A stretch of DNA of 26,136 bases. Source: QHCF01 sp003244275 (GTDB lineage: Bacteria; Actinomycetota; Acidimicrobiia; Acidimicrobiales; QHCF01). The stretch is from assembly GCA_036806345.1 (NCBI GenBank), contig DAIROT010000031.1, forward strand, positions 1-26,136, given 5' to 3'. The notes under the pieces were generated by a model. It ran no database searches. It was not told where the DNA came from and saw only the letters and a program-made list of their open reading frames with translations. This document shows positions 15,919 to 23,107 of this stretch, one piece after another. Made by a program: the position numbers and the translations under genes. Numbering within the stretch: position 1 is the first letter of the stretch; every line of letters starts with the position of its first letter.

Positions 15919-17067
15919 CTACCCGCGCCTGGTAACGGACCCTCGCCCTCGAGGGCGTGAGCCGGATCGCGCGGCGTCCCAGACGCTCGCCACTTGTCGT
16001 CGCAGACTCCCCAGCGTGCCGGTTCTCACCGCTTCTCCAACGCTCTCCATGAGGTTGAGGGTCCAGGCGAGATTGTGAAGGCTCAGCAGGCGGAGGGCGC
16101 TGGGCTCGCCGACCATCAGCAGATGGCGAAGGTAGGCACGGGACCAACGACTGCAGGTCACACACCTGCAGTCGGGATCGAGGGGCCCAGGATCACACCG
16201 AAATACCGCGTTGCGCAGCTGCAGCGGCCCTTCGCCAGTCAGCACCCGGCCGTGGCGAGCCCAGCGGGTGGGGGCCACGCAGTCGAACAGGTCGACCCCC
16301 ATGGCCACCGCCTCCACCAGGCCCACCGGGTCCCCCACTCCCATCAGGTAACGGGGACGGTCTGTCGGCAACTCGGTCACCGCCGAAGCGAGGGCTGCCA
16401 GCCGGGCCTCGGGTCCCTCCCCCACCGCCAGCCCCCCGATCCCGTATCCCTCGAAGTCCAGCTCCACAGTACGCCGGGCGCTCTCCGCCCTCAGGGCCTC
16501 GTCGGTGCCCCCCTGCACGATCCCGAACAGGGCCTGACCATCCCGGCGATGAGCCAGCTTGGCCCTCGCCGCCCAGTCCGCAGTCCGCTCCACCGCCAGG
16601 CGCAGGACGTCGGGCGGCGACGGCAGGGCGGGGCAGACATCGAGGACCATCTGAATGTCCGCCCCCAGCTGCTCCTGTATCCTCACTGCCCCCTCGGGGG
16701 TCAGCCGGTGGCTCGACCCGTCGTAGACCGAGCGAAAGGTCACTCCGTCGTCGTCCACCTTGGGTCCCAACGAATAGACCTGGTATCCGCCCGAGTCCGT
16801 CAGCAGGTGCCCGGGCCACGACGTGAAGGCGTGTAGGCCGCCCAGGCCAGCAACCACGTCGACCCCCGGGCGCAACATGAGGTGATAGGTGTTGGCCAGC
16901 ATCACCTCGGCGCCGAGGTTCTCCATGTCCGCGCTGGACACGGCTCTCACGCTGCCGCGGGTCCCTACCGGCATGAAGGCGGGTACCGCAAAGCTGCCCC
17001 GAGGCGTTTGCAACCGACCCACCCGAGCAGCCCCGTCGGTAGCATCAACTTTCAGTTGCAGTATCAT
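15919..17067 (-). CDS. tgt: tRNA-guanine(34) transglycosylase
   Basis: 382 aa; exchanges G34 for preQ1 in GUN-anticodon tRNAs, the step before QueA. Visible residues: D91 in LLTDSGGYQVYSL (general base loop; Phe is commoner than Tyr in this motif), FGIVQGG at 181-187, GGLAVGE at 211-217, the nucleophile D262 in DLFDCVAPTR, and the zinc site C300, C302, C305 and H331. It shows DVCPALPS where many homologues have DECTPYPA, a modest variation in the substrate region. The start is ATG 17065-17067, only six bases after the queA stop, and an 8-base hairpin covers that junction instead of a Shine-Dalgarno, so translation likely depends on ribosomes leaving queA. Queuosine precursor genes are not in this window. 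Confidence 0.96.
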   Translation of the reverse strand: MILQLKVDATDGAARVGRLQTPRGSFAVPAFMPVGTRGSVRAVSSADMENLGAEVMLANTYHLMLRPGVDVVAGLGGLHAFTSWPGHLLTDSGGYQVYSLGPKVDDDGVTFRSVYDGSSHRLTPEGAVRIQEQLGADIQMVLDVCPALPSPPDVLRLAVERTADWAARAKLAHRRDGQALFGIVQGGTDEALRAESARRTVELDFEGYGIGGLAVGEGPEARLAALASAVTELPTDRPRYLMGVGDPVGLVEAVAMGVDLFDCVAPTRWARHGRVLTGEGPLQLRNAVFRCDPGPLDPDCRCVTCSRWSRAYLRHLLMVGEPSALRLLSLHNLAWTLNLMESVGEAVRTGTLGSLRRQVASVWDAARSGSRPRGRGSVTRRG

Positions 17068-17071
17068 CTAA

Positions 17072-17098
17072 AGCTAACGCTCGAGTTGACCGTTAGCT
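17072..17098 (-). promoter_or_regulatory. Hairpin over the queA stop and tgt start region
   Basis: Perfect 8-base inverted repeat AGCTAACG/CGTTAGCT (plus-strand arms 17072-17079 and 17091-17098) with an 11-base loop. The 3' arm in the mRNA contains the queA stop and ends five bases before the tgt ATG. It would bury the position of a ribosome binding site unless queA is being translated. No T-tract follows, so termination is unlikely. Confidence 0.45.
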
Positions 17099-18102
17099 CG
17101 ACGTGCGAGCAACATGGCGTCGCCAAAGGATAGGAACCGATACCCCTCGGCGAGGGCCAGGTCGTACAGATTGCGCCACCCCGGTCCGTAGAAGGCCTCG
17201 ACCATCACCAGCAATGAAGAGCGCGGCAGGTGAAAATTGGTCAGCAGCAGGTCCACCACCCGCCATGGATGGGAGCCGCGGATGAACAGCGAGGTTCTGC
17301 CTTCGAGTTTTCCCGTGGCGGCCGCCGATTCCAGTGCCCGTACGGTCGTCGTGCCCACTGCCAACACGCGTCGGGCCGCCTGACAAGCCGCCCAGGTCGC
17401 CACCGGCACGATATAGGCCTCGCTGTGCATGACATGGTCCTGCGGGCGGTCCCCGGTCATCGGACGAAAGGTGTCCAGTCCCACCGCCAGATCTACGCTC
17501 GCCACCTGTGCTCCTGCCGCCCGGACCGCGTCCAGCAGGCCGGTCGTCAGGTGCAAGCCAGCAGTGGGGGCGGCAACCGAACCGGGCCGGCGAGCATAGA
17601 CGGTCTGGTAGCGCTCGGGGTCGGCCAGCGGACGGTCGATGTAAGGGGGCAGCGCCACCTCACCTATCTCGTCGGCCAATTTCGGATCGAGAATGCGTAC
17701 CACCCGTCGGCCATCCCTCCCCCACACACACCCGCCATGCATCGGCGCCGGCGGGCCGACCTCGGCGACCGCCACCGTTCCATGCAACAACACCGTCCCC
17801 GGAGGCGCCCGCCGCCCTGGGCGCACCAGCCCCTCCCACTCGCCATCCCCTGTCGGCTCCAGCAGCAGGACCTCGATTCTTGCTCCGGTGGCCTTTCGCA
17901 GTCGCAGGCGGGCCGGGAGCACCCGGGTGTCGTTCACCACCACCACGTCTCCAGGAGCCAAGAGCTCGGGCAGATCGGCCACCCGGCGATGGTCGACGGG
18001 ACCGGTCGGCTCGGTGGCGACCAGTAGCCGAGCGGCCGTGCGAGGCTCAGCTGGCTCCTGGGCGATGGCCGCCGGCGGTAGGTGGTATTCGAAGGAGGCC
18101 AT
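17074..18102 (-). CDS. queA: S-adenosylmethionine:tRNA ribosyltransferase-isomerase
   Basis: 342 aa from ATG 18100-18102; makes epoxyqueuosine-tRNA from preQ1-tRNA and SAM. Family landmarks: FEYHLPPAAIAQEPAEPR, VNDTRVLPARL, LLLEPTGDGEWEGLVRPGR, LPPYIDRPLADPERYQTVYA, GSVAAPTAGLHLT, VGLDTFRPM, GTTTVRALES, and the C-terminal LLTNFHLPRSSLLVMVEAFYG with GYRFLSFGDAMLL. The ATG fits the usual N-terminus. An in-frame GTG at 18139-18141 would add 13 residues and lies seven bases after a -10-like TACGCT, so a leaderless start there is a serious alternative. It is the first gene of the queA-tgt-yajC-secDF-apt-relA run and is divergent from the SDR gene. Confidence 0.95.
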   Translation of the reverse strand: MASFEYHLPPAAIAQEPAEPRTAARLLVATEPTGPVDHRRVADLPELLAPGDVVVVNDTRVLPARLRLRKATGARIEVLLLEPTGDGEWEGLVRPGRRAPPGTVLLHGTVAVAEVGPPAPMHGGCVWGRDGRRVVRILDPKLADEIGEVALPPYIDRPLADPERYQTVYARRPGSVAAPTAGLHLTTGLLDAVRAAGAQVASVDLAVGLDTFRPMTGDRPQDHVMHSEAYIVPVATWAACQAARRVLAVGTTTVRALESAAATGKLEGRTSLFIRGSHPWRVVDLLLTNFHLPRSSLLVMVEAFYGPGWRNLYDLALAEGYRFLSFGDAMLLARRANGQLER

Positions 18103-18148
18103 TCCCCGGTCGCAAGAGGTTGGCCCGTCCCTGCCTTCCACATCAGCG

Positions 18149-18154
18149 AGCGTA
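18149..18154 (-). promoter_or_regulatory. Candidate -10 element for queA
   Basis: TACGCT on the minus strand, seven bases before the in-frame GTG at 18141. With the ATG start at 18102 the leader would be about 40 bases, ending in GGGGA directly against the ATG, which is poorly spaced. It lies 13 bases from the opposing SDR -10 candidate, so the two promoters would overlap. Confidence 0.35.
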
Positions 18155-18167
18155 CGACCCGTTGGCC

Positions 18168-18173
18168 TACCGT
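18168..18173 (+). promoter_or_regulatory. Candidate -10 element for the SDR gene
   Basis: TACCGT, eight bases before ATG 18182-18184; no Shine-Dalgarno is seen. The 79-base divergent spacer between queA (ATG) and this gene must hold both promoters. Weak evidence by consensus alone. Confidence 0.3.
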
Positions 18174-18181
18174 GGCGGCTG

Positions 18182-18871
18182 ATGACCGATCTGAGCGGGC
18201 GAGTGGCGCTGGTGGCGGGCGGGGCCGGAGCGATCGGGGAGGGTGTCGTCCGCGCCTTCTTGACGCTCGGCGCCCGGGTGGTGGTCCCCTCACGCCAGGC
18301 CGAGCACCTGGCTTCCCTGCGGGAGCGGCTGGGCCATCCCCATGGGCTTCACGGATTGGTGAATGACATCGCCAGCCCAGGGGGCGCCGAGCTGCTGGCG
18401 GCCGCGGTGGCCGAGAACGTCGGACCATTGGATGCGGTAGTGGCGGCGGTGGGCAGCTGGTGGCAGGACGGCCCCTTGGTCGAGGTGGATCCCAGCGAGT
18501 GGACGCGTGTGCTGAACGCCAATCTCACCACTCACTTCCTGTTGGCCCGGACCCTGGTTCCTTCTCTCAGGGATCGACCGAATTCCTCCTACCAGATGGT
18601 GATTGGCGACACCGCGGAGTCCCCCATGGCGGGGGCCTCGCTGTCCACGGTGACGGCGGCGGGCGTACTCGGGCTGCTCAGAGCACAATCGGTCGAGGAA
18701 CCGACCGTGCGGATCAATGGGCTCTACCTCGGCCCGGTGATCACCCGTTCCCGGCCCAAGGGGCCGCCGGAGTGGTTGACCGCCGACGAAGTGGGCGACT
18801 ACGCCGCCTGGCTGGCGACCGAGGCGGCCGCCGACATCCGCGGCCAGTTGCTCCGTCCACCCAAACCATAG
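18182..18871 (+). CDS. SDR-family protein lacking the catalytic Tyr/Lys
   Basis: 229 aa with the Rossmann fold of short-chain dehydrogenases: RVALVAGGAGAIGEGVV (residues 7-23) is a good nucleotide-binding glycine motif, VVVPSR follows beta-2, NDIASP resembles the adenine-contact segment, and VLNANLTTHFLLARTLVPSL is the N-A-N helix of the family. Where classical SDRs have YxxxK, the aligned segment ASLSTVTAAGVLGL gives Leu154 and Thr158, and the NNAG motif is replaced by VAAVGSW. It probably binds NAD(P) but may not reduce or oxidise in the classical way; non-catalytic SDR proteins are known. Substrate unknown. It is the only plus-strand gene, inserted between ruvB and queA, and converges with ruvB. 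Confidence 0.85.
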   Translation: MTDLSGRVALVAGGAGAIGEGVVRAFLTLGARVVVPSRQAEHLASLRERLGHPHGLHGLVNDIASPGGAELLAAAVAENVGPLDAVVAAVGSWWQDGPLVEVDPSEWTRVLNANLTTHFLLARTLVPSLRDRPNSSYQMVIGDTAESPMAGASLSTVTAAGVLGLLRAQSVEEPTVRINGLYLGPVITRSRPKGPPEWLTADEVGDYAAWLATEAAADIRGQLLRPPKP

Positions 18872-18909
18872 GGACGCCCAACCAGCGACCTCACCCCACT
18901 GGCACTCCC

Positions 18910-18924
18910 ATCGCCGAGGGCGAT
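18910..18924. terminator. Small hairpin between converging SDR gene and ruvB
   Basis: ATCGCC-GAG-GGCGAT, a perfect 6-base stem with a 3-base loop, in the 76 bases between the two stop codons. Two further C-G pairs flank one mismatch. There is no T-tract on either side. Position favours a bidirectional transcription stop, but the stem is short. Confidence 0.3.
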
Positions 18925-18947
18925 CGGTCCCCAAGATCCCCCAGCCC

Positions 18948-20082
18948 TCAGTGGCCGACCTGGCCGAACAGGGTGGGCACCTCGGGGGGCGCAGTCAGCC
19001 CCAGGTGGGCCCAGGCCGCCGGAGTGGCCACCCGGCCCCGGGCAGTGCGCATCAGCAGCCCCTGCTGGAGCAGAAAGGGCTCGTACACGTCCTCCACCGT
19101 CTCGGGCTCCTCGCCCACACATACCGCCAGGGTGGACAGTCCCACCGGCCGACCGGAGAAGCGTCGGCAGAGGGCCTCCAAGATGGCCCGGTCCACCTTG
19201 TCCAGACCGAGATCGTCCACCCCAAACAGGGCCAGGCCCTGTGCCGCGCTGTCCAGCGTCACCCTGCCATTCCCCCTCACCTCGGCGAAGTCGCGGACCC
19301 GACGCAGGAGTCGGTTGGCGATCCGAGGCGTGCCTCGAGAGCGCCGTGCTATCTCTGCCGCTCCNNNNNNNNNNGTCGATGTCCACTCCCAGGATGCGGG
19401 CGGCCCGGGACACGATCGCCTCCAGCTCGCTGGGATCGTAGTAGTCGAGCCTGGCCACCAGGCCGAAACGATCCCGGAGGGGCCCGGTCATCAGACCGGT
19501 ACGGGTAGTGGCGGCTACCAGGGTGAAACGGGGCAGGTCCAGGCGGATGGAGCGGGCAGTTGGTCCCTTGCCGATGACGATGTCGAGCTGGAAGTCCTCC
19601 ATGGCCGGGTAGAGCACCTCCTCCACGGCCCGCCCCAACCGGTGAACCTCGTCTATGAACAGGACATCGCCCTCCCGTAGGTCGCTGAGAATGGCAGCCA
19701 GGTCACCACCCCTCAACAAAGCCGGCCCCGAGGTGATGCGCAGGCCCACCCCCATCTCTGTGGCCACGATCCCGGCCAGGCTGGTCTTGCCCAACCCGGG
19801 CGGCCCGGCGAACAGGAGGTGGTCGGCAGCCTGCTCCCGGCGCCGGGCTGCCTCCAGCAGGATGCTGAGGTGGTTCTTCACCTGGGCCTGACCGACGAAC
19901 TCGGCCAGCCGTCGAGGGCGGAGGCCAACCTCCTCGGCCATCTCCACCGGCTCGGCCTCCGGGGCAAGGATCCGCGACGGGGAGCCCGGCGGACTGGCCT
20001 CTCGGGCCGGACTGTTCTCCGGGGGCGGGGGCTCCGTGCGCACGGGCTCCGACGGTGGCAGCGTCTCCCGCCGGGGGCTCAT
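18948..20082 (-). CDS. ruvB: Holliday junction branch migration ATPase RuvB (with assembly gap)
   Basis: AAA+ motor of RuvAB. From ATG 20080-20082: a Pro/Glu/Ser-rich leader of about 45 residues, then LRPRRLAEFVGQ, Walker A GPPGLGKT (93-100), Walker B LFIDEVHRL (141-149), and the RuvB-specific RFTLVAATTRTGLMTGPLRDRFG (185-207). After residue 236 (LGVDID) ten N interrupt the gene. The sequence resumes in another frame as GAAEIARRSRGTPRIANRLL and ends in a normal winged helix with LCRRFSGRPVGL and YEPFLLQQGLLMRT. Both sides align to one RuvB with only a few residues missing, so the true gap is probably 3n bases such as 6, 9 or 12, not 10. It lies 43 bases after ruvA, with a GAAGGGG before the start. 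Confidence 0.95.
19365..19374. other. Assembly gap (10 N) in ruvB
   Basis: Placeholder run of N. The codons before (…VDID, ending at 19375) and after (GAAEIA…, starting at 19364) are each in the correct RuvB frame, but a gap of exactly ten would put them out of phase. No duplicated flanking sequence is visible here, unlike the hisS gap. Confidence 0.95.
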
Positions 20083-20125
20083 CGTGGCTGGCCCCTTCGA
20101 TACCGCGGTCGGGGTCGCATCTGGC

Positions 20126-20719
20126 TCACCGGGCTCCCGCCAGCTCACGCAGGGCAGCCCGGAGCAGATCCTCGACGGCGCCTTCATCGGGAAGAGCCCG
20201 CAGGGCCAGGTGGACCTCGTCGGTGCCGTAGCCCAGACCGGCCAAGGCCGCCCGTACCTCACTCAGGGCGCCTCGCTGCGTCCCCGCCGGGGCTGGGTCG
20301 AGGCTGTCGGTCGGGAGATCCAGGCGCGCCTCCAGCTCGATGAGCAGGCGGGCCGCGGTCTTGGCGCCAACGCCGGGCACCATGACCAGCGCATCGGCGT
20401 CACCGGCCACCACCGCTCGGCGCAGGGCCGAGGGCCGGTGGATGGACAAGATGGCCAGGGCCAGCGACGGCCCGACCCCGTGGGCCCCAATCAGGGCCTC
20501 GAAGCACGATCGTTGGTCCCGGTCGGAGAAGCCGTAGAGGATGATGGCGTCCTCCCGTACGTGAGTATGGACGTGGAGGAACACAGCCTCTCCCAGCTCG
20601 CCCAGGGTGGCCAGGGTGGGAGCCGGCACCATCACCCGGTATCCCACCCCGCCCACCTCGACCAGCGCCTCTCCAGTGTCCAGGCGGTCCAACAGAACCC
20701 CCCGCAGCGACCCGATCAT
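20126..20719 (-). CDS. ruvA: Holliday junction branch migration protein RuvA
   Basis: 198 aa, normal length. The OB-fold domain I begins MIGSLRGVLL and has VEVGGVGYRVMVP and LHVHTHVREDAIILYGFSDRDQR. Domain II carries the helix-hairpin-helix LIGAHGVGPSLALAILS and VPGVGAKTAARLLIELEARL. The C-terminal domain III, which contacts RuvB, is SEVRAALAGLGYGTDEVHLALRAL. ATG 20717-20719 overlaps the ruvC stop as ATGA; the longer upstream reading (from 20788) lies inside ruvC and is rejected. RuvA tetramers hold the four-way junction while RuvB drives migration. Confidence 0.97.
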   Translation of the reverse strand: MIGSLRGVLLDRLDTGEALVEVGGVGYRVMVPAPTLATLGELGEAVFLHVHTHVREDAIILYGFSDRDQRSCFEALIGAHGVGPSLALAILSIHRPSALRRAVVAGDADALVMVPGVGAKTAARLLIELEARLDLPTDSLDPAPAGTQRGALSEVRAALAGLGYGTDEVHLALRALPDEGAVEDLLRAALRELAGAR

Positions 20720-21282
20720 CGGGCAGCCCTGCGTCGGGCGTCGGCTGCCTCCAGGCGAGCCAGGCGGGGGGCGATGGTGAGGTGGCACAGGGCCAGTGCC
20801 AGGGCGTCGGCGGCATCGGGAGGCCGGGGCGAGGCGGGTAGGTGTAGGAGGGTGGCCACCATGCGCTGCACCTGCTCTTTGGTGGCGCCCCCATACCCCG
20901 CCACCGCCAGCTTGACCTCGTTGGAGGTGTACTGGGCCACCTCACACCCGGCTTCGGCCGCCGCCACCAGGGCCAAGCCACTGGCCTGGCCCACCGACAT
21001 GGCGGTGCGGGCGTTGGTCTGGAAGAAGACCCGCTCGACCGCCACCGCGGCCGGCTCCAGCTCGGCCACCAGTGCCTCCAGCTCCGCCGCCAACTCGGCC
21101 AGCCGCTCCGGGAGGGCAGTGGTCGGGCTGGTGGTGATGACCCCGGCCGCCACCGCTACCGGGCCATCCGGGCCGGCCGTCACGCACCCGTACCCGCAGC
21201 GAGAGACCCCCGGGTCGATACCCAGAACGGAGTCGGTGGGGCCAAGCCCTTCGGCTGCCCCTGCGGGACAGTGTACGAACAT
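20716..21282 (-). CDS. ruvC: Crossover junction endodeoxyribonuclease RuvC
   Basis: 188 aa Holliday-junction resolvase. The acidic active-site residues are visible in VLGIDPGVSRCGYG (first Asp), AVAVERVFFQTNARTAM (Glu) and PPDAADALALALCH (two Asp). YTSNEVKLAVAGYGGATKEQVQRMV is the conserved DNA-binding region. The start at ATG 21280-21282 is chosen because the family begins just before VLGIDPG; the open frame further up overlaps the SRPBCC gene and has no family similarity. A TAGCCT hexamer lies seven bases upstream and shares the TAG stop of the preceding gene, so ruvCAB may have its own leaderless promoter. Confidence 0.96.
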   Translation of the reverse strand: MFVHCPAGAAEGLGPTDSVLGIDPGVSRCGYGCVTAGPDGPVAVAAGVITTSPTTALPERLAELAAELEALVAELEPAAVAVERVFFQTNARTAMSVGQASGLALVAAAEAGCEVAQYTSNEVKLAVAGYGGATKEQVQRMVATLLHLPASPRPPDAADALALALCHLTIAPRLARLEAADARRRAAR

Positions 21283-21289
21283 GGGTTCG

Positions 21290-21295
21290 AGGCTA
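21290..21295 (-). promoter_or_regulatory. Candidate -10 element for ruvC
   Basis: TAGCCT on the minus strand, seven bases before the ruvC ATG, and containing the TAG stop of the SRPBCC gene. No Shine-Dalgarno is present. Same spacing as pdxS and apt. Confidence 0.35.
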
Positions 21296-21877
21296 CCGCA
21301 GTTGGTCAACCCAGCGGGGGATGTTGGGCCATCCGTCAGCCCAGGAGACCAGCCAGCGAAAGGTCGCTGGAGGTGGGGGTGGCACCCGGCGACGTTCGTC
21401 GTCATTGACGGACCTTCGACGGCGCAGCTCCAAACGCAGGCTGTCCTCGCCGCGACGCATGGCCCAGTGGTGGTTGGCCGCAAAGGCTGGCTTGAGGATC
21501 CAGCTGAGCCGGCTGAGCAGGGGCTTGGTGGCACGGACCCGCCAATCGTAGGTGGCCACCACCTCGGGACCGTCGGTTGCGAGGCTCCACCGGCCGGCTC
21601 CCATGAAGTCGCCGGTGGCTTCGAGCGCAAACCCTTCATCGGTCATCGCCTCGGTGACGTTCATGGTCCAGCGCAGCGTGTAGGGCAGCCAACCGGTGGT
21701 GTACACGTCGACCAACCGACCGACGCCATCCGAGGCGCCTGGCCTGGACACTCGGGCGCCGAGATATACCGCCGGCCACCAGCGGGTGAGTGACTCGGCG
21801 TCGGAGAAGATCTCCTTCACCTCGGCGACTGAGCCCGCCACCCGCCACTCGGTAACGAAGTGATAGTCACTACTCAC
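21293..21877 (-). CDS. SRPBCC (START/polyketide-cyclase-like) family protein
   Basis: 194 aa from GTG 21875-21877, which overlaps the peroxiredoxin stop as GTGA. The pattern is that of a SRPBCC ligand-binding fold: YHFVTEWRVAGSVAEVKEIFSDAESLTRWWPAVYLG, then alternating strands with VGRLVDVYTTGWLPYTLRWTMNV, a GDFMGAGRWSLA segment and TYDWRVRATKPLLSRLSWILKPAFAANHHWAMRRGEDSL. No catalytic residues or cofactor motif can be assigned, so the ligand is unknown. It is probably a cytosolic lipid- or hydrophobic-ligand-binding protein. Translational coupling to a BCP peroxiredoxin suggests co-expression but does not define its job. Confidence 0.85.
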   Translation of the reverse strand: MSSDYHFVTEWRVAGSVAEVKEIFSDAESLTRWWPAVYLGARVSRPGASDGVGRLVDVYTTGWLPYTLRWTMNVTEAMTDEGFALEATGDFMGAGRWSLATDGPEVVATYDWRVRATKPLLSRLSWILKPAFAANHHWAMRRGEDSLRLELRRRRSVNDDERRRVPPPPPATFRWLVSWADGWPNIPRWVDQLR

Positions 21878-22341
21878 TCGGGTCGGGTCTTGGCCGCCTC
21901 CACGGCGGCCAGCAGCTCGGCGGTGGGGCGGTACGTGAGACCGACCAGGGCACGGTGAGCATGGCGAATCGCCCCTTGGGCGTCCACCACGAACACCGAT
22001 CGACGGTAGAGGCCGCCCGGACCGACGATGCCGTACGCCCGCCCCACCGCTTTGTCGGTGTCGGCCAGCAGCGGCATGGTCAGCCGGTGCTTGGCCGCGA
22101 AGCGCTGATGGCTGTCCACGTCCTGCGGGCTGATCCCCCACACGGTGGCTCCGAGACCATCGAAGCTCGCCATGTCCCCGCTGTAGGAGCACAGCTGGCG
22201 GGTACACACCGACGTGTCGTCGCCCGGGTAGAAGACCAGCACCGCTGGCCTACCTCGTAGCTCGTCCAGAGGGTATTGGCGGCCGCCCGTACCTGCCAGG
22301 GAGAAGCCCGGAGCCTGGTCTCCCACTCGAGGCGCCGCCAT
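21874..22341 (-). CDS. BCP/AhpC-type peroxiredoxin
   Basis: 155 aa thioredoxin-fold peroxidase of the bacterioferritin comigratory protein (PrxQ) type. VGDQAPGFSLAGTGG is the usual start; VLVFYPGDDTSVCTRQLC holds the peroxidatic Cys (46 from the ATG) and a second Cys five residues on (51), the spacing of atypical 2-Cys BCP enzymes. VWGISPQDVDSHQRFAAKHRL, PLLADTDKAVGRAYGI and RRSVFVVDAQG follow the family. The ATG 22339-22341 shares one base with the yebC stop (TGATG); a GTG three bases earlier (22342-22344) would give a GTGA overlap. Function: thiol-dependent reduction of hydrogen peroxide or organic peroxides in the cytosol. Confidence 0.93.
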   Translation of the reverse strand: MAAPRVGDQAPGFSLAGTGGRQYPLDELRGRPAVLVFYPGDDTSVCTRQLCSYSGDMASFDGLGATVWGISPQDVDSHQRFAAKHRLTMPLLADTDKAVGRAYGIVGPGGLYRRSVFVVDAQGAIRHAHRALVGLTYRPTAELLAAVEAAKTRPE

Positions 22342-23105
22342 CACGCCTCCACCAATTCCAGGACCGCGTCAGGTATGTCGAAGTTGGCGTAGACGTTCTG
22401 CACATCGTCGTGGTCCTCCATGGCGTCGATCAGACGCAGCACCCGGCGGGCGTCGGACTCGTTGGCCAACGGCACCGTAGTGGTCGGCACCATCCCCGCC
22501 TCGGCCGACTCGGGGACCATGCCCGCCTCCTCCAGGGCGGTACGCAGCCGAGCCAGCTGACCCGGCTCACACGTCAGCTCCCAGGTGTCGCCATCCCCGC
22601 TCAGGTCGTCGGCGCCCGCTTCCAGGGCCACGACCAGCACCTCGTCCTCCCCGATGCTGGATTGACCTCTTGTCTTGGGCACCAGGACCAGCCCCTTGCG
22701 CTCGAACTGCCAGGCGACTGCCCCGGGCTCGGCCATGGACCCGCCACTGCGGCTGAAGCAGGCTCGAATCTCGGCTCCCGTGCGGTTGCGATTGTCGGTG
22801 AGGCACTCGACCAGGAAGGCCACTCCCAGGGGGCCGTAGCCCTCGTAGGACACCGATTCGTAGCGGACGCCCTCGAGCTCGCCGGTCCCCCGCTTGATGG
22901 CCCGCTCGATGGTGTCGATGGGCACCGATGCGTCCCTGGCCTTGGTGAACATCGAGCGCAGGCTGGAATTGGAGGTCATGTCCGCCCCTCCCTCCCTGGC
23001 GGCCACCTCGACCTGGCGGATGAGCCGAGCGAACAGCTTGCCCCGGGCCTTGTCCACCGCTCCCTTGCGGTGCTTGATCGTGGCCCACTTGGAATGACCT
23101 GACAT
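22341..23105 (-). CDS. yebC: YebC/PmpR family protein
   Basis: 254 aa, typical. It begins MSGHSKWATIKHRKGAVDKARGK and has the conserved IKRGTGE, YEGYGPLGVAFLVECLTDNRNRT, GGSMAEPGAVAWQFERKG and the C-terminal LIDAMEDHDDVQNVYANFDI. YebC proteins were annotated as transcriptional regulators; family members (YebC2-like) have been reported to help ribosomes through polyproline stretches, which is notable beside the Pro-rich proteins here, though this link is speculation. The start is ATG 23103-23105 with AAGGAG nine bases upstream, two bases after the pdxT stop. An internal 27-base near-duplication gives EAGMVPESA followed by EAGMVPTTT. The pdxS-pdxT-yebC(-ruvC) order is classic for actinobacteria. 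Confidence 0.97.
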   Translation of the reverse strand: MSGHSKWATIKHRKGAVDKARGKLFARLIRQVEVAAREGGADMTSNSSLRSMFTKARDASVPIDTIERAIKRGTGELEGVRYESVSYEGYGPLGVAFLVECLTDNRNRTGAEIRACFSRSGGSMAEPGAVAWQFERKGLVLVPKTRGQSSIGEDEVLVVALEAGADDLSGDGDTWELTCEPGQLARLRTALEEAGMVPESAEAGMVPTTTVPLANESDARRVLRLIDAMEDHDDVQNVYANFDIPDAVLELVEA

Positions 23106-23107
23106 GG

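Noticed and set aside
18103..18181. preQ1 riboswitch upstream of queA
   Set aside because: The divergent spacer is only 79 bases, lacks the compact A-rich pseudoknot pattern of preQ1 riboswitches, and appears filled by overlapping promoters.
18799..20262. RuvB starting at 20262 inside ruvA and running past the N gap
   Set aside because: The upstream part is the wrong frame of ruvA, and after the gap this frame is nonsense relative to RuvB. ATG 20080-20082 and the frame ending at 18948 give a proper RuvB.
20716..21639. A 307-residue RuvC with a long N-terminal extension
   Set aside because: The extension overlaps the SRPBCC gene and resembles no RuvC; the family start fits ATG 21280-21282.
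20036..21793. Long plus-strand open frame (585 codons) antisense to ruvA and ruvC
   Set aside because: Its translation is low-complexity with no family resemblance and mirrors well-identified minus-strand genes. Long antisense frames are expected in high-GC DNA. The same holds for plus-strand frames at 1900-3183 and 10158-11513.
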